From: Variovorax sp. ZS18.2.2
Lineage (GTDB): Bacteria; Pseudomonadota; Gammaproteobacteria; Burkholderiales; Burkholderiaceae_C
Direction of reading: 5' to 3'
Length of the DNA stretch: 64,000 nt
Assembly (NCBI RefSeq): GCF_024701975.1
Contig: NZ_JANLNM010000009.1
Location: 186,001 to 250,000 of the forward strand
Positions 9,323 to 17,347 of this stretch are shown here, in pieces. The notes under the pieces are model-generated. The model was not told the origin of the DNA. It searched no databases and was given only the letters and a program-made list of their open reading frames with translations. The position numbers and the translations under genes were made by a program. Within the stretch, counting starts at the first letter, position 1; the number at the start of each line of letters is the position of its first letter.

Positions 9323-10006
9323 ATGGGCCAATTCATCGATCTCACAGCCAAGGACGGCTTCAGCTTTCCCGCCTACGTGGCCGAACCCGCGGGCAAGCCG
9401 CGCGGTGCGGTGGTCGTGGTGCAGGAAATCTTCGGCGTGAACTCGCACATCCGCTCGGTGGCCGACGGCTATGCGGCCGACGGGTATCTCGCGGTCGCGC
9501 CATCGACCTTCCCACGCGTGAAGCCCGGCGTCGAACTCGGCTACACCGACGAGGACATGAAAGAGGGCTTCGGCCTGAAGACCGCGGTCGAGGCGCTGCC
9601 CGCGCCCGGCGTGCTGCAGGACATCGAGGCGGCCATCGCCTATGCATCGAAGGCCGGCAAGGTCGGCATCGTGGGTTACTGCTGGGGCGGGCTGCTGGTC
9701 TGGCGTGCGGCCAGCCTGCTGCCGGGCCTGGCCGCGGCGGCGCCTTACTACGGCGGCGGCATGACCTCGCCCGAAGAAACCGCGCGCCAGCCCAAGGTGC
9801 CGGTGCTGGCGCACTTCGGCAACCAGGACCACTGGATTCCGCTGGACACCATCGAGAGCTTCAAGAAGGCACATCCCGAGGTGGAAGTGCATGTCTACCC
9901 GGTCGGCCACGGCTTCAACTGCGACCAGCGCGGGTCGTATGACGCCGAGGCCTCCAAGCTGGCGCGCGAACGCACGCTGGCGTTCTTTGCCAAGCACGTC
10001 GGCTGA
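9323..10006 (+). CDS. Dienelactone hydrolase family protein
   Basis: A 227-residue alpha/beta hydrolase related to carboxymethylenebutenolidase. The nucleophile is Cys120 in GYCWGG; the Asp (GNQDHWIP) and His (VGHGFNCD) complete the triad, and QEIFG near residue 35 carries the conserved Glu. I prefer the ATG at 9323: the AGGAG at 9308-9312 is 10 bases before it but only one base before the alternative ATG at 9314. It may act with the upstream isomerase-like gene in aromatic breakdown, though this is not shown. Confidence 0.9.
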   Translation: MGQFIDLTAKDGFSFPAYVAEPAGKPRGAVVVVQEIFGVNSHIRSVADGYAADGYLAVAPSTFPRVKPGVELGYTDEDMKEGFGLKTAVEALPAPGVLQDIEAAIAYASKAGKVGIVGYCWGGLLVWRAASLLPGLAAAAPYYGGGMTSPEETARQPKVPVLAHFGNQDHWIPLDTIESFKKAHPEVEVHVYPVGHGFNCDQRGSYDAEASKLARERTLAFFAKHVG

Positions 10007-10025
10007 CCTGCGGGTCAGTGCAAGA

Positions 10026-10055
10026 AAAAGCCCGGCCTGCGCCGGGTTTTCTTAT
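10026..10055. terminator. Hairpin terminator between the hydrolase and lysR genes
   Basis: AAAGCCCGG and CCGGGTTTTCTT form a GC-rich stem with A-rich and T-rich flanks. It can therefore work in both directions for the two convergent genes. Confidence 0.75.
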
Positions 10056-10954
10056 TTCTTGAGGCCCGGCGCGTCGCCCACGCGGGTCTGAAGAAAGTCG
10101 AGCAGCGCGCGCAGGGCGGCACTGTTGTGGCGCCGCTGAAGGTACGCGGCCGACAGCCACATGTCCTTGCGCGCGTAGTCCTGCAACACCGGCACGAGCT
10201 CGCCATGCTCGATGTGCGATTGCACGAGAAGCGAGGGCAGGTAGATCACGCCGAAACCGCGCATCGCGACCCGGATCAGCGGCGCGCCCTCGGTGCAGTC
10301 CATGCGGCTCTTGACGTGCACGTCGAGCGGTTCCCCGCCATCGTCGAAGCGCCATACCGGCTGGGCGCCCAGCAGGGAGTGGGTGAGGGCGTCGTGCCCG
10401 GCCAAGTCGCGCGGGTGCTCGGGCTTGCCGTGCTTCTTCCAGTAGACCGGCGAGGCGCAGACCACCATGCTGATGAGCCGCAGTTTGCGCACGATCAGGT
10501 TGGCGTCCTCGATGGGGCCGCTGCGGATGTCGACGTCGATGCCCTCTTCCGCGAGATCGACCACGCGATTGGTCAACTGCAGGCTGATACTCACGTCCGG
10601 GTAATAGCGCATGAAGTCGGCCAGCAGGTTGGGAAACTCGCCGTTGCCCATGCCGTGCGGGGCCGAGATCCGGAGGCGCCCGGCGGGCTGGCTGGCGCGA
10701 TCCTGCAGCTCGGCCTGGGTGAGTTCGACCATTTCGAGCACCGGGGTGCTGCGATCGAGCAGCAATTGCCCGGCGTCGGTGAGGCTCACGGAGCGGGTGG
10801 AGCGGTTGAGAAGCCGCACGCCGAAGCGGGTTTCGAGCTCGGCCACGTACTTGCTGACGGTGGCTTTCGACATGTCGAGCTTCTTGGCCGCCTGCGAGAA
10901 GCTGCCGTGCGAGGCGACTTCGCGGAAGGTTCTGATCAGATCGAGACTGTCCAT
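10052..10954 (-). CDS. LysR family transcriptional regulator
   Basis: A 300-residue DNA-binding regulator. The winged helix-turn-helix at residues 1-60 reads MDSLDLIRTFREVASHGSFS and continues with AAKKLDMSKATVSKYVAELE; the remainder is a periplasmic-binding-protein-like effector domain. The start at 10954 gives the normal family N-terminus. It resembles the CrgA/DmlR-like subgroup abundant in Burkholderiales. Its targets are unknown; the divergent small secreted-protein gene at 11063 is a candidate. Confidence 0.92.
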   Translation of the reverse strand: MDSLDLIRTFREVASHGSFSQAAKKLDMSKATVSKYVAELETRFGVRLLNRSTRSVSLTDAGQLLLDRSTPVLEMVELTQAELQDRASQPAGRLRISAPHGMGNGEFPNLLADFMRYYPDVSISLQLTNRVVDLAEEGIDVDIRSGPIEDANLIVRKLRLISMVVCASPVYWKKHGKPEHPRDLAGHDALTHSLLGAQPVWRFDDGGEPLDVHVKSRMDCTEGAPLIRVAMRGFGVIYLPSLLVQSHIEHGELVPVLQDYARKDMWLSAAYLQRRHNSAALRALLDFLQTRVGDAPGLKK

Positions 10955-11062
10955 GTCAAAGCGCCCATTGTTTCCGTTCGAGGAACGTGGTGGTTCGATT
11001 CTCCGGCGTTTTTCTCGGGCGAGCTGCGTCACACTCGGTCCACGCGCCGAAGGAGCCGAACC

Positions 11063-11395
11063 ATGAATATCCCGAACATCATCGCCGTTGCCGCCCTGTC
11101 GATCCTGACTGCCGTTGGCGCGCACGCACAGGGTTTCGAGCCGGTGCAGCCGCTGAAGGTTGTCGGAAGCCGCGCGCAACTGGAGGCCGAAGGGGCTGCG
11201 GCCGCGCGCGGTGGCAACGTCTATGGCGACGTGGTGGCAGCGCCGCTGACCACGCACCCCAGCCAGCTCGATCGCGCCTCGGTCCGTGCAGAGGCGATTG
11301 CCGCCGCCCACGCGCCGAACCAGAACCTGGACCGCCGCGCTTTCGCGAACAGCGAAGTGCCGTCGCAGTTTCAAGGAACGCGCACGGGCCGCTAG
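11063..11395 (+). CDS. Small secreted protein with APNQN motif (DUF4148-like)
   Basis: A 110-residue protein with a Sec signal (about residues 1-22, ending GAHAQ). The mature part is short, Ala-rich and lacks Cys. A single motif, VRAEAIAAAHAPNQN, also appears (in two copies each) in the proteins at 11614 and 38362, suggesting a paralogous family of small periplasmic or surface proteins. The AGGAG at 11051-11055 decides the ATG. I recognise the family as common in Comamonadaceae but no function is known. Confidence 0.8.
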   Translation: MNIPNIIAVAALSILTAVGAHAQGFEPVQPLKVVGSRAQLEAEGAAAARGGNVYGDVVAAPLTTHPSQLDRASVRAEAIAAAHAPNQNLDRRAFANSEVPSQFQGTRTGR

Positions 11396-11416
11396 GCCGA
11401 AGACCTCAAGTTCTGG

Positions 11417-11452
11417 AAGGCCGGGGCCGTGCATGCGGCCCCGGCCTTTTTT
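11417..11452 (+). terminator. Rho-independent terminator after the 11063 gene
   Basis: A near-perfect 12-bp stem (AGGCCGGGGCCG / CGGCCCCGGCCT) with loop TGCATG is followed by a run of six T. Confidence 0.92.
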
Positions 11453-11490
11453 CCTTTGCGCGTGCATCTGTGTCGGCATTGTTTCAATAG

Positions 11491-11526
11491 AGGAAACACC
11501 GTGTCTCTGATCCGGGTGTTTTCTCT
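11491..11526. promoter_or_regulatory. Inverted repeat upstream of the 11614 gene
   Basis: AGAGGAAACACC and GGTGTTTTCTCT are complementary at 11 of 12 positions and flank about 10 bases. The repeat lies just upstream of a possible promoter (TTGACA at 11539-11544, CGATAC at 11562-11567, 17 apart). It could be a regulator-binding site or a hairpin; only the symmetry is directly seen. Confidence 0.45.
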
Positions 11527-11613
11527 AGGGAATTTCGTTTGACACTCGCCGCACAGGCAAGCGATACGAGCAAGCCTGGTGGACAAACCATCCGACGAAC
11601 ACAAGGAATTGAC

Positions 11614-11982
11614 ATGAAGACCTCGCACATCCTCGCCGCTGCTGCTCTGACCCTCCTGGCCGCGACCGGCGCCCAAGCTGAAACGTACCAAGGCGTGAAC
11701 ACCGCCGTCTCGACCAAGAGCCGCGACGAAGTCAACGCCGAAGCCACGCGCACCGCAGCGGCTCCGAACCAGAACGTGACCCGCGGCTCGCGCGGCCCGG
11801 AAACGGTCGCCGTGTCGAAGGACCGCTCGATCGTGGAAGCCGAAGCCGTTCGCACCTCCTACGCTCCCGACCAGAACGTGACCTCGGGTTCGCGCGTCAA
11901 CAGCAAGGTCGTCTCGACCATGGTGAACCCGATGGACGCACGCGTTCAAGCCCAGCAAGGCACGGGCGCAACCGCCAAGTAA
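11614..11982 (+). CDS. Small secreted repeat protein with APNQN/APDQN motifs (DUF4148-like)
   Basis: A 122-residue protein with a Sec signal (residues 1-22, ending GAQAE). The mature part holds two imperfect ~34-residue repeats: one with ATRTAAAPNQNVTRGSRG, the other with AVRTSYAPDQNVTSGSRV. It is a clear paralogue of the protein at 38362, with very similar order and spacing. AAGGAATTGAC before the ATG is the likely ribosome site. No catalytic motif is visible; a structural or stress-related periplasmic role is only a guess. Confidence 0.85.
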   Translation: MKTSHILAAAALTLLAATGAQAETYQGVNTAVSTKSRDEVNAEATRTAAAPNQNVTRGSRGPETVAVSKDRSIVEAEAVRTSYAPDQNVTSGSRVNSKVVSTMVNPMDARVQAQQGTGATAK

Positions 11983-12009
11983 AGAACCCGCCCCTCGGGG
12001 CAGTTCAGT

Positions 12010-12039
12010 AAAAAGGCCACGCTTTCGCGTGGCCTTTTT
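12010..12039 (+). terminator. Rho-independent terminator after the 11614 gene
   Basis: AAAAAGGCCACGC and GCGTGGCCTTTTT pair perfectly around TTTC. The A-run/T-run symmetry allows bidirectional termination, serving also the convergent transporter gene. Confidence 0.93.
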
Positions 12040-12060
12040 CGTTGGGCGGGTGATTGGTTA

Positions 12061-13233
12061 TCAGCGCGTTCGCGCGAGGTAGCGCTTGCGCCAGAAGACC
12101 AGCACCAGCAGCACCGCGATGACCAGCATGGCCGTCATCGCGATCCAGAAGCCGTCGGCCTTGTGCACCAGTGGAATGAACTCGAAGTTCATGCCGAAGA
12201 TCCCCGCGATCAGGTTCAGCGGCAGGAAGATGGCGGTCAGCACGGTGAGCACCCGCATGATGTCGTTGGCACGGTGGCCCTGGACGCTGAAGTGCATCTG
12301 TACCGCCGTCTCGGCGTTCTGCTCGAGCCGGTGCACGTGGTGCACCACCCGCTCGATGTGTTCCAGCACGTCGCGGCTCCTGATCATGATCAGCTCCCGC
12401 TCGCGCTGCTCGGCGTCGCCCTTGGGCGGCGGCAGGGTTTCAAGCGTGTCGATCCAGTCCTGCATGGCAGCGCGCTGGTCTTCGCAGATCTCGTCCAGGT
12501 GGTGTAGCGACTGCCGCGCCTCCATCAGCGCGCCCCAGTTGGTGAAACGGCTGCGCGGATCGATCAGTTCGGTCTGCCAGTGGTCGAGCTGCTTGGTGAG
12601 CTCGCGCCGCAGGTCGAGGTAGCCGTCGACGATCTGGTTGATGACGCGCAGCATCAGGTCCGAAGGCCCCGTAGGCACGCGCGTGGAGGTCGCGCGCACG
12701 TCCAGCGCGGGGGCGCCGCGGTCGTCGGACGACCCGGCCGCCAGCAGCCGCGCGGCGAAGGCGTCGCGCACCGCGCCGTCCTCGGGATGCACCGAAAGCA
12801 GTACCCGGTCGAACACTGCGAAGCCGACCGGACGAGTGTCGACGCGGCGCAACACGGGCGGGCCACCGCGAGGCTTGGAGCTGGAGGTGGTGGAGATGAG
12901 CGGGGCTTCGTTGCCATCGCCCTTTCCATTGCCGAGAGACGCCTGCCCTTGGCCGGTGGCGAGGCGCCTGAACACCAGCACGTCGTACTGCGAGGTGTAG
13001 TCGTAGTGCGAGGGCAGCTGGTCGTTGAGCAGGTCGGCCACGTGCAGGTCCACCAGCTGGGTCTGACACAGCGTCTGGAGGATCTGCTGGACCTCGGCCA
13101 GGGAAGCGCGAAATTCCTCGCGCGTGAGCGAAATCCAGAGATAGCCATCGGCGGCGCACGCGCCCGGCACGGCCAGCGGCGTGAGCGCCGGATGCTCGCT
13201 GACCTGCGAACGGTTGATTTCGAAGATGCGCAT
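12061..13233 (-). CDS. CorA/ZntB family divalent metal transporter
   Basis: A 390-residue protein with a large cytoplasmic N-terminal domain and two C-terminal membrane helices. The family-defining GMN motif is in GIFGMNFEFIP at the end of the first helix, and the protein ends in a short basic tail (WRKRYLARTR). Length exceeds E. coli CorA (316), partly through a Ser/Gly-rich insertion near residues 95-125. Substrate may be Mg2+, Co2+ or Zn2+; sequence alone does not decide between CorA-like influx and ZntB-like transport. Confidence 0.9.
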   Translation of the reverse strand: MRIFEINRSQVSEHPALTPLAVPGACAADGYLWISLTREEFRASLAEVQQILQTLCQTQLVDLHVADLLNDQLPSHYDYTSQYDVLVFRRLATGQGQASLGNGKGDGNEAPLISTTSSSKPRGGPPVLRRVDTRPVGFAVFDRVLLSVHPEDGAVRDAFAARLLAAGSSDDRGAPALDVRATSTRVPTGPSDLMLRVINQIVDGYLDLRRELTKQLDHWQTELIDPRSRFTNWGALMEARQSLHHLDEICEDQRAAMQDWIDTLETLPPPKGDAEQRERELIMIRSRDVLEHIERVVHHVHRLEQNAETAVQMHFSVQGHRANDIMRVLTVLTAIFLPLNLIAGIFGMNFEFIPLVHKADGFWIAMTAMLVIAVLLVLVFWRKRYLARTR

Positions 13234-13298
13234 CGCCCTGCCTTGGTTTTCTTCTCCGCCTGTCCAGCTCGCCCATGTGCGATGGGCCTGGATAGCTA

Positions 13299-14312
13299 TT
13301 ATTTTTGTAGCAGTCGCGCAGCGTCAAGCGCGAAGTAGGTGAGCACGCCATCGGCACCGGCCCGCTTGAAGGCCAGCAGGCTTTCGAGCACCACGGCATC
13401 GTGGTCGAGCCAGCCGTTCTGGGCGGCCGCCTTGAGCATCGCGTATTCGCCGCTCACCTGGTAGGCGAAGGTCGGCACATGGAATTCGTCCTTCACCCGG
13501 CGCACGATGTCCAGGTACGGCATGCCGGGCTTGACCATCACCATGTCGGCGCCTTCGGCGATGTCGAGCGCCACCTCGCGCAGCGCTTCGTCGCTGTTGC
13601 CGGGGTCCATCTGGTAGACCTTTTTGTTGCTTTTCCCGAGCGTTGCGGCGGAGCCGACGGCATCGCGGAACGGGCCGTAGAAGGCGCTGGCGTACTTGGC
13701 GCTGTAGGCCATGATGCGCGTGTGAATGTCGCCGCGGGCTTCGAGGGCGGTGCGGATGGCGCCAATGCGGCCGTCCATCATGTCGCTGGGCGCCACAATG
13801 TCCACGCCAGCCTGCGATTGTGTGAGTGCCTGCTTCACCAGCACTTCGACGGTGGCGTCGTTGAGGATGTAGCCGCTGTCGTCGAGCAGGCCGTCCTGCC
13901 CGTGGCTGGTGTAGGGGTCGAGCGCCACGTCGGTCATCACGCCGAGTTCGGGGAAGCGCGACTTGAGGGCGGCGACCACGCGCGGAATCAGTCCGTCGGG
14001 GTTGAAAGCCTCGTCGCCGGCGGGCGTCTTGAGGCTCGCGTCGATCACCGGAAACAGCGCCATCACAGGAATGCCCGCCGCCACGCATTGCTCGGCAACC
14101 GGCAGCAACAGGTCAAGACTCAGACGGTCCACGCCGGGCATGGAGGGGACGGCATCGCGCCGCTTTTCGCCTTCCTGCACGAACACCGGGTAGATCAGGT
14201 CGTTGACCGTCAGCGTGTTCTCGCGCACCAGGTTGCGGGTGAAGGCGTCCCGGCGCAGGCGTCGCGGGCGGCCGGCGGGGAACATGGCAAGGGGGGAGTG
14301 AGGGCGCGTCAT
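13299..14312 (-). CDS. hemB: Delta-aminolevulinic acid dehydratase (porphobilinogen synthase)
   Basis: A 337-residue cytoplasmic enzyme that condenses two 5-aminolevulinate molecules into porphobilinogen, the second common step of tetrapyrrole synthesis. Both active-site lysine contexts are present: MAYSAKYASAFYGPFRDA and MVMVKPGMPYLDIVR. The metal region reads DVALDPYTSHGQDG, the Mg-dependent (Cys-poor) type rather than the Zn-Cys3 type. A CACAAT box lies only 10 bases before the ATG, so the message may be nearly leaderless. It is divergent from a hemJ-like gene. Confidence 0.97.
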   Translation of the reverse strand: MTRPHSPLAMFPAGRPRRLRRDAFTRNLVRENTLTVNDLIYPVFVQEGEKRRDAVPSMPGVDRLSLDLLLPVAEQCVAAGIPVMALFPVIDASLKTPAGDEAFNPDGLIPRVVAALKSRFPELGVMTDVALDPYTSHGQDGLLDDSGYILNDATVEVLVKQALTQSQAGVDIVAPSDMMDGRIGAIRTALEARGDIHTRIMAYSAKYASAFYGPFRDAVGSAATLGKSNKKVYQMDPGNSDEALREVALDIAEGADMVMVKPGMPYLDIVRRVKDEFHVPTFAYQVSGEYAMLKAAAQNGWLDHDAVVLESLLAFKRAGADGVLTYFALDAARLLQK

Positions 14313-14449
14313 AATCCCGAAAATTGTGCCTGAAGCATTCCGTCGCCGTGTTGTCGCCTGCGAGACAGGTTGTCTGACAACTACGGAGATTCATAGCCAT
14401 AAAGTTCTAAATAAATAGTTATGAATTGCAAAGAAAATGGCCCGGTCGC

Positions 14450-14478
14450 TTGAAACCTTGTTTCGTCTTTGTTAAATT
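14450..14478 (+). promoter_or_regulatory. Sigma70-type promoter of a candidate small RNA
   Basis: TTGAAA (14450-14455) and TAAATT (14473-14478) are separated by exactly 17 bases. No coding sequence begins within the next 170 bases, but a terminator lies 80-110 bases downstream. Confidence 0.65.
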
Positions 14479-14482
14479 CTGA

Positions 14483-14588
14483 AGCGGGCGGCTTGCCGCT
14501 CCCCGCTTTTCCTCCCTGAGCGGGTGCCTTGATGTGTGACAGCAAAAGGGCTTCCCAGCCCGACGTGAAGACGTCGGGCTTTTTTTTG
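14483..14588 (+). ncRNA. Candidate small RNA between hemB and the hemJ-like gene
   Basis: The ~105-base interval starts just after a good promoter and ends in a strong terminator. A first hairpin pairs AAGCGGG (14482-14488) with CCCGCTT (14502-14508). Next comes an unpaired TCCTCCCT (14510-14517) that could pair with Shine-Dalgarno sequences, then the terminator hairpin. No open frame with a ribosome site is seen. It does not carry 4.5S, 6S or tmRNA hallmarks that I know. Confidence 0.55.
14557..14588 (+). terminator. Rho-independent terminator of the candidate small RNA
   Basis: AGCCCGACGT and ACGTCGGGCT form a perfect 10-bp stem with loop GAAG, followed by a run of T. Confidence 0.93.
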
Positions 14589-14655
14589 TCCGGGGCTTTC
14601 CGGGCGTTACGTGACGGCCCCGTGTGACAGTGCGGTGCACCACTAAACTGCCGCC

Positions 14656-15084
14656 ATGCTCTGGGTCAAATCTCTCCACATCGTCTTCATCGCAAGCTGG
14701 TTCGCCGGGCTCTTCTACCTGCCGCGGATCTTCGTCAATCTTGCGATGGTGCCCCCGGAGTCGGTCGCAGAGCGGGAGCGTCTGCTCCTGATGGCGCGCA
14801 AGCTGCTGCGCTTCACCACTTTCCTGGCCGTCCCAGCGCTGGGCTTCGGCCTGTGGCTCTGGCTGGGCTACGGCATCGGCCGCGGGCCGGGAAACGGCTG
14901 GATGCATGCCAAGCTGGCGCTGGTGCTGGTGGTTCTCGGTTATCACCATGGATGCGGCGTGCTGCTGCGCCGTTTCGTGGCGGGAGGCAACCAGCGCAAG
15001 GATGGCTGGTACCGCTGGTTCAACGAGCTGCCGGTGCTGCTGCTGCTCGGCATCGTGATTCTGGTTGTCGTCAAGCCGTTCTGA
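14656..15084 (+). CDS. hemJ: HemJ-like protoporphyrinogen IX oxidase / CopD-family membrane protein
   Basis: A 142-residue inner-membrane protein with four predicted helices. The opening WVKSLHIVFIASWFAGLFYLP has the conserved His and the FAGLFYLPR motif of HemJ, and WMHAKLALVLVVLGYHH carries the second conserved His/Lys region. HemJ oxidises protoporphyrinogen IX to protoporphyrin IX in bacteria lacking HemG or HemY. Its position back to back with hemB supports a haem role. A TAAACT box at 14644-14649 is 6 bases before the ATG with no ribosome site, so the mRNA may be leaderless. Confidence 0.8.
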   Translation: MLWVKSLHIVFIASWFAGLFYLPRIFVNLAMVPPESVAERERLLLMARKLLRFTTFLAVPALGFGLWLWLGYGIGRGPGNGWMHAKLALVLVVLGYHHGCGVLLRRFVAGGNQRKDGWYRWFNELPVLLLLGIVILVVVKPF

Positions 15085-15089
15085 GCCCG

Positions 15090-16214
15090 ATGGACACGCT
15101 GGAGAAGCCGCACAAGTCCGCTGCGCTTCCCCTTGCGCTCGCCTATGCGGCGCTGATCGTCTACGCGAGCCTCTATCCCTTCGCCGACTGGCGCGACCAG
15201 GGCATCGCGCCCTGGGCCTATCTGTCAGCGCCATGGCCCAAGTACTGGACGGGTTTCGACTTCGCGATCAACGTCGCGGGCTACGTGCCCTTCGGTTTCC
15301 TGTGCGCCCTGGCGGTGCTGCGTACGCGCCGGACCGCCGGCGTCTGGGGCGCGGTGCTGCGCGCCGCCGTGGGCGGCGCGGCAATCGCCTTCGCGATGGA
15401 GACGCTGCAGAGCTACCTGCCCGCGCGCATCCCTTCCAACGTCGATCTGGGGCTGAACACGACCGGCACGGTCCTGGGCGCCGTGCTGGCGGTGGGGCTC
15501 GAGCGGCTGGGGGCGGTGGCCCACTGGGGCCGTGCGCGCTCGCAATGGTTCGTCGAGGAGTCGCGCGGCGCCCTCGTGCTGCTCGCGCTCTGGCCGTTCG
15601 CCTTGCTCTTTCCCGCGGCCGTCACCTTCGGCCTGGGCCAGGTGTTCGAGCGACTCGAGGTCGCGATTTCCGAATGGCTGCTCGACACGCCCTTCATCGA
15701 CTGGTTGCCCGTGCGGCAGTTCGAACTCGAGCCCCTGGTGCCGGCGGTGGAGTTGCTGTGCGTGATGCTCGGCGCGCTGGTGCCGTGCCTGCTGGGCTAC
15801 CTTGCGGCGCGCACCGTGGTCCAGCGCGCGATGCTGCTCCCGCTGATCTTTCTGGCGGGCTTTGCGGCATCGGCGCTGTCGGCCGCCCTGAGCTATGGCC
15901 CCGCGCATGCCTGGGCGTGGCTGGATCTTCCCGTCCAGGTCGGCATGGCGGCGGCGCTCGTTGCAGGCGTGCTGCTCGTGGCCGCGCCGCGCCGCCTGTG
16001 CGCGGCTTTGTTGCTGGTGGGGCTCGTGCTCCAGCTGAGCTTGCTGAACCAGGCGCCCGAGAGCGCGTACTTCGCGCAGACCCTGGCGACCTGGGAGCAG
16101 GGGCGCTTCATCCGCTTCCACGGGCTGGCCCAGTGGCTGGGGTGGGTCTGGCCGTTCGCCGTGCTGGCGTACGTGGTGGCGGCCCTGTCGCGCCGGGGGC
16201 GGCTCGCGCCGTAG
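15090..16214 (+). CDS. VanZ-like family membrane protein
   Basis: A 374-residue polytopic membrane protein with about ten helices. The N-terminal third matches VanZ-like domains (YASLYPFADWRDQG, then NVAGYVPFGFLCAL and ETLQSYLPARIPSNVDLGLNTTG). The C-terminal part is a further hydrophobic bundle without a recognised motif. VanZ-like proteins are linked to teicoplanin resistance in enterococci, but proteobacterial members have no defined role. It follows hemJ by 5 bases and is probably co-transcribed. Confidence 0.85.
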   Translation: MDTLEKPHKSAALPLALAYAALIVYASLYPFADWRDQGIAPWAYLSAPWPKYWTGFDFAINVAGYVPFGFLCALAVLRTRRTAGVWGAVLRAAVGGAAIAFAMETLQSYLPARIPSNVDLGLNTTGTVLGAVLAVGLERLGAVAHWGRARSQWFVEESRGALVLLALWPFALLFPAAVTFGLGQVFERLEVAISEWLLDTPFIDWLPVRQFELEPLVPAVELLCVMLGALVPCLLGYLAARTVVQRAMLLPLIFLAGFAASALSAALSYGPAHAWAWLDLPVQVGMAAALVAGVLLVAAPRRLCAALLLVGLVLQLSLLNQAPESAYFAQTLATWEQGRFIRFHGLAQWLGWVWPFAVLAYVVAALSRRGRLAP

Positions 16215-16250
16215 CCCGGGTATCGGGATGGCGGTCACTAAAATCGACCG

Positions 16251-16604
16251 ATGCCCAGTTCCACCCCCGCCGCGCCGTCCGGCTACTACGGCCGCCACAT
16301 CTTCTTCTGCCTCAACGAGCGCAAGAACGGCGAAGACTCCTGTGCCATGCACAACGCGCAGGAAGGCTTCGATCGCTGCAAGGCGAAGGTGAAGGAGGCC
16401 GGGCTCTCCGGGCCCGGCAAGGTGCGGGTCAACAAGGCGGGGTGCCTGGACCGCTGCGCCGGCGGACCGGTGGCGGTGGTGTACCCGGAAGCCGTCTGGT
16501 ACACCTTCGTCGATGCCGACGACATCGACGAGATCGTCGAGTCGCACCTGAAGAATGGCGAGGTCGTCGAGCGGCTCCTGCTGCCCGCCGACGTCGGACG
16601 CTGA
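16251..16604 (+). CDS. Thioredoxin-like (2Fe-2S) ferredoxin
   Basis: A 117-residue cytoplasmic protein of the Shethna/NuoE-like thioredoxin-fold ferredoxin family. Likely cluster ligands are Cys20 (HIFFCLNERKNGEDSC), Cys31, Cys65 and Cys69 (KAGCLDRCAGGPV). Length is usual. The TAAAAT box at 16239-16244 is 6 bases before the ATG and there is no Shine-Dalgarno sequence, so this mRNA is probably leaderless. The redox partner is unknown. Confidence 0.9.
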   Translation: MPSSTPAAPSGYYGRHIFFCLNERKNGEDSCAMHNAQEGFDRCKAKVKEAGLSGPGKVRVNKAGCLDRCAGGPVAVVYPEAVWYTFVDADDIDEIVESHLKNGEVVERLLLPADVGR

Positions 16605-16674
16605 ACTTTCTCGCGGACGCTTCGCTCGTACCGTGCTCCCGACCGGCGCTGCCGGCCCGCTCACCCCTCCAGCC

Positions 16675-17307
16675 ATGAACTCCCAGACCGAAAAGATCAG
16701 CCTCCAGGGCGCTGCCGGCGCGATCGAGGTGCAGCGCGACCAGCCTGCCGGCACCCCGCGCGGCATCGCGGTGATCGCCCATCCGCATCCGCTGTTCGGC
16801 GGCACGATGGACAACAAGGTCGTGCAGACCCTGGCGCGCGCCTTCGTGTCGTGCGGCTGGACGACGGTGCGCTTTAACTTTCGCGGCGTCGGCGCCAGCG
16901 AAGGGGTGCACGACGAAGGGCGCGGCGAGCTGGAAGACATGCTGAATGTCGTCGGCCAGCTCGCGCCCGAAGGCCCCCTGGCCATCGCCGGCTTTTCGTT
17001 CGGTGCCTTCGTCGCGACCGGTGCAGCTGAACGACTCTGGACCGTGCGCGATATCCAGCAGATTGTGCTGATCGGCACGGCTGCCGCGCGCAACACCGTC
17101 GCCACGCTGCCGGTCGAAGCCCACGATCGCATGCTGGTGGTCCATGGCGAAGCCGACGACACCGTGCCGCTCGCCGCCGTGATGGATTGGGCGCGGCCAC
17201 AGTCACTTCCTGTCACGGTTATTCCCGGGGGCGGCCATTTCTTTCACGGACAATTGCCGCTGCTCAAAAGTCTGGTTGCCCGCCACCTCCGCGCGGGCAT
17301 TGAATGA
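16675..17307 (+). CDS. Alpha/beta hydrolase (COG2945-like)
   Basis: A 210-residue serine hydrolase. It has the oxyanion-type HPHPLFGGTMDNKV near residue 37, RFNFRGVGASEG, the nucleophile elbow GFSFGAF, an Asp in HGEADDTVP and the His in GGGHFFHG. The ATG at 16675 gives the normal family N-terminus; an upstream frame overlaps the ferredoxin gene. Members have no agreed substrate. It likely forms a transcript with the ferredoxin gene. Confidence 0.88.
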   Translation: MNSQTEKISLQGAAGAIEVQRDQPAGTPRGIAVIAHPHPLFGGTMDNKVVQTLARAFVSCGWTTVRFNFRGVGASEGVHDEGRGELEDMLNVVGQLAPEGPLAIAGFSFGAFVATGAAERLWTVRDIQQIVLIGTAAARNTVATLPVEAHDRMLVVHGEADDTVPLAAVMDWARPQSLPVTVIPGGGHFFHGQLPLLKSLVARHLRAGIE

Positions 17308-17347
17308 AAGCCTCACGGGCTTGTTTTCGTCTCTTCTCATCCTCCCC

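Noticed and set aside
14483..14588. 6S RNA, 4.5S RNA or a riboswitch
   Set aside because: It is too short for 6S, lacks the SRP RNA loop motif and is not placed as a leader of a gene in the same transcript; a separate sRNA fits better.
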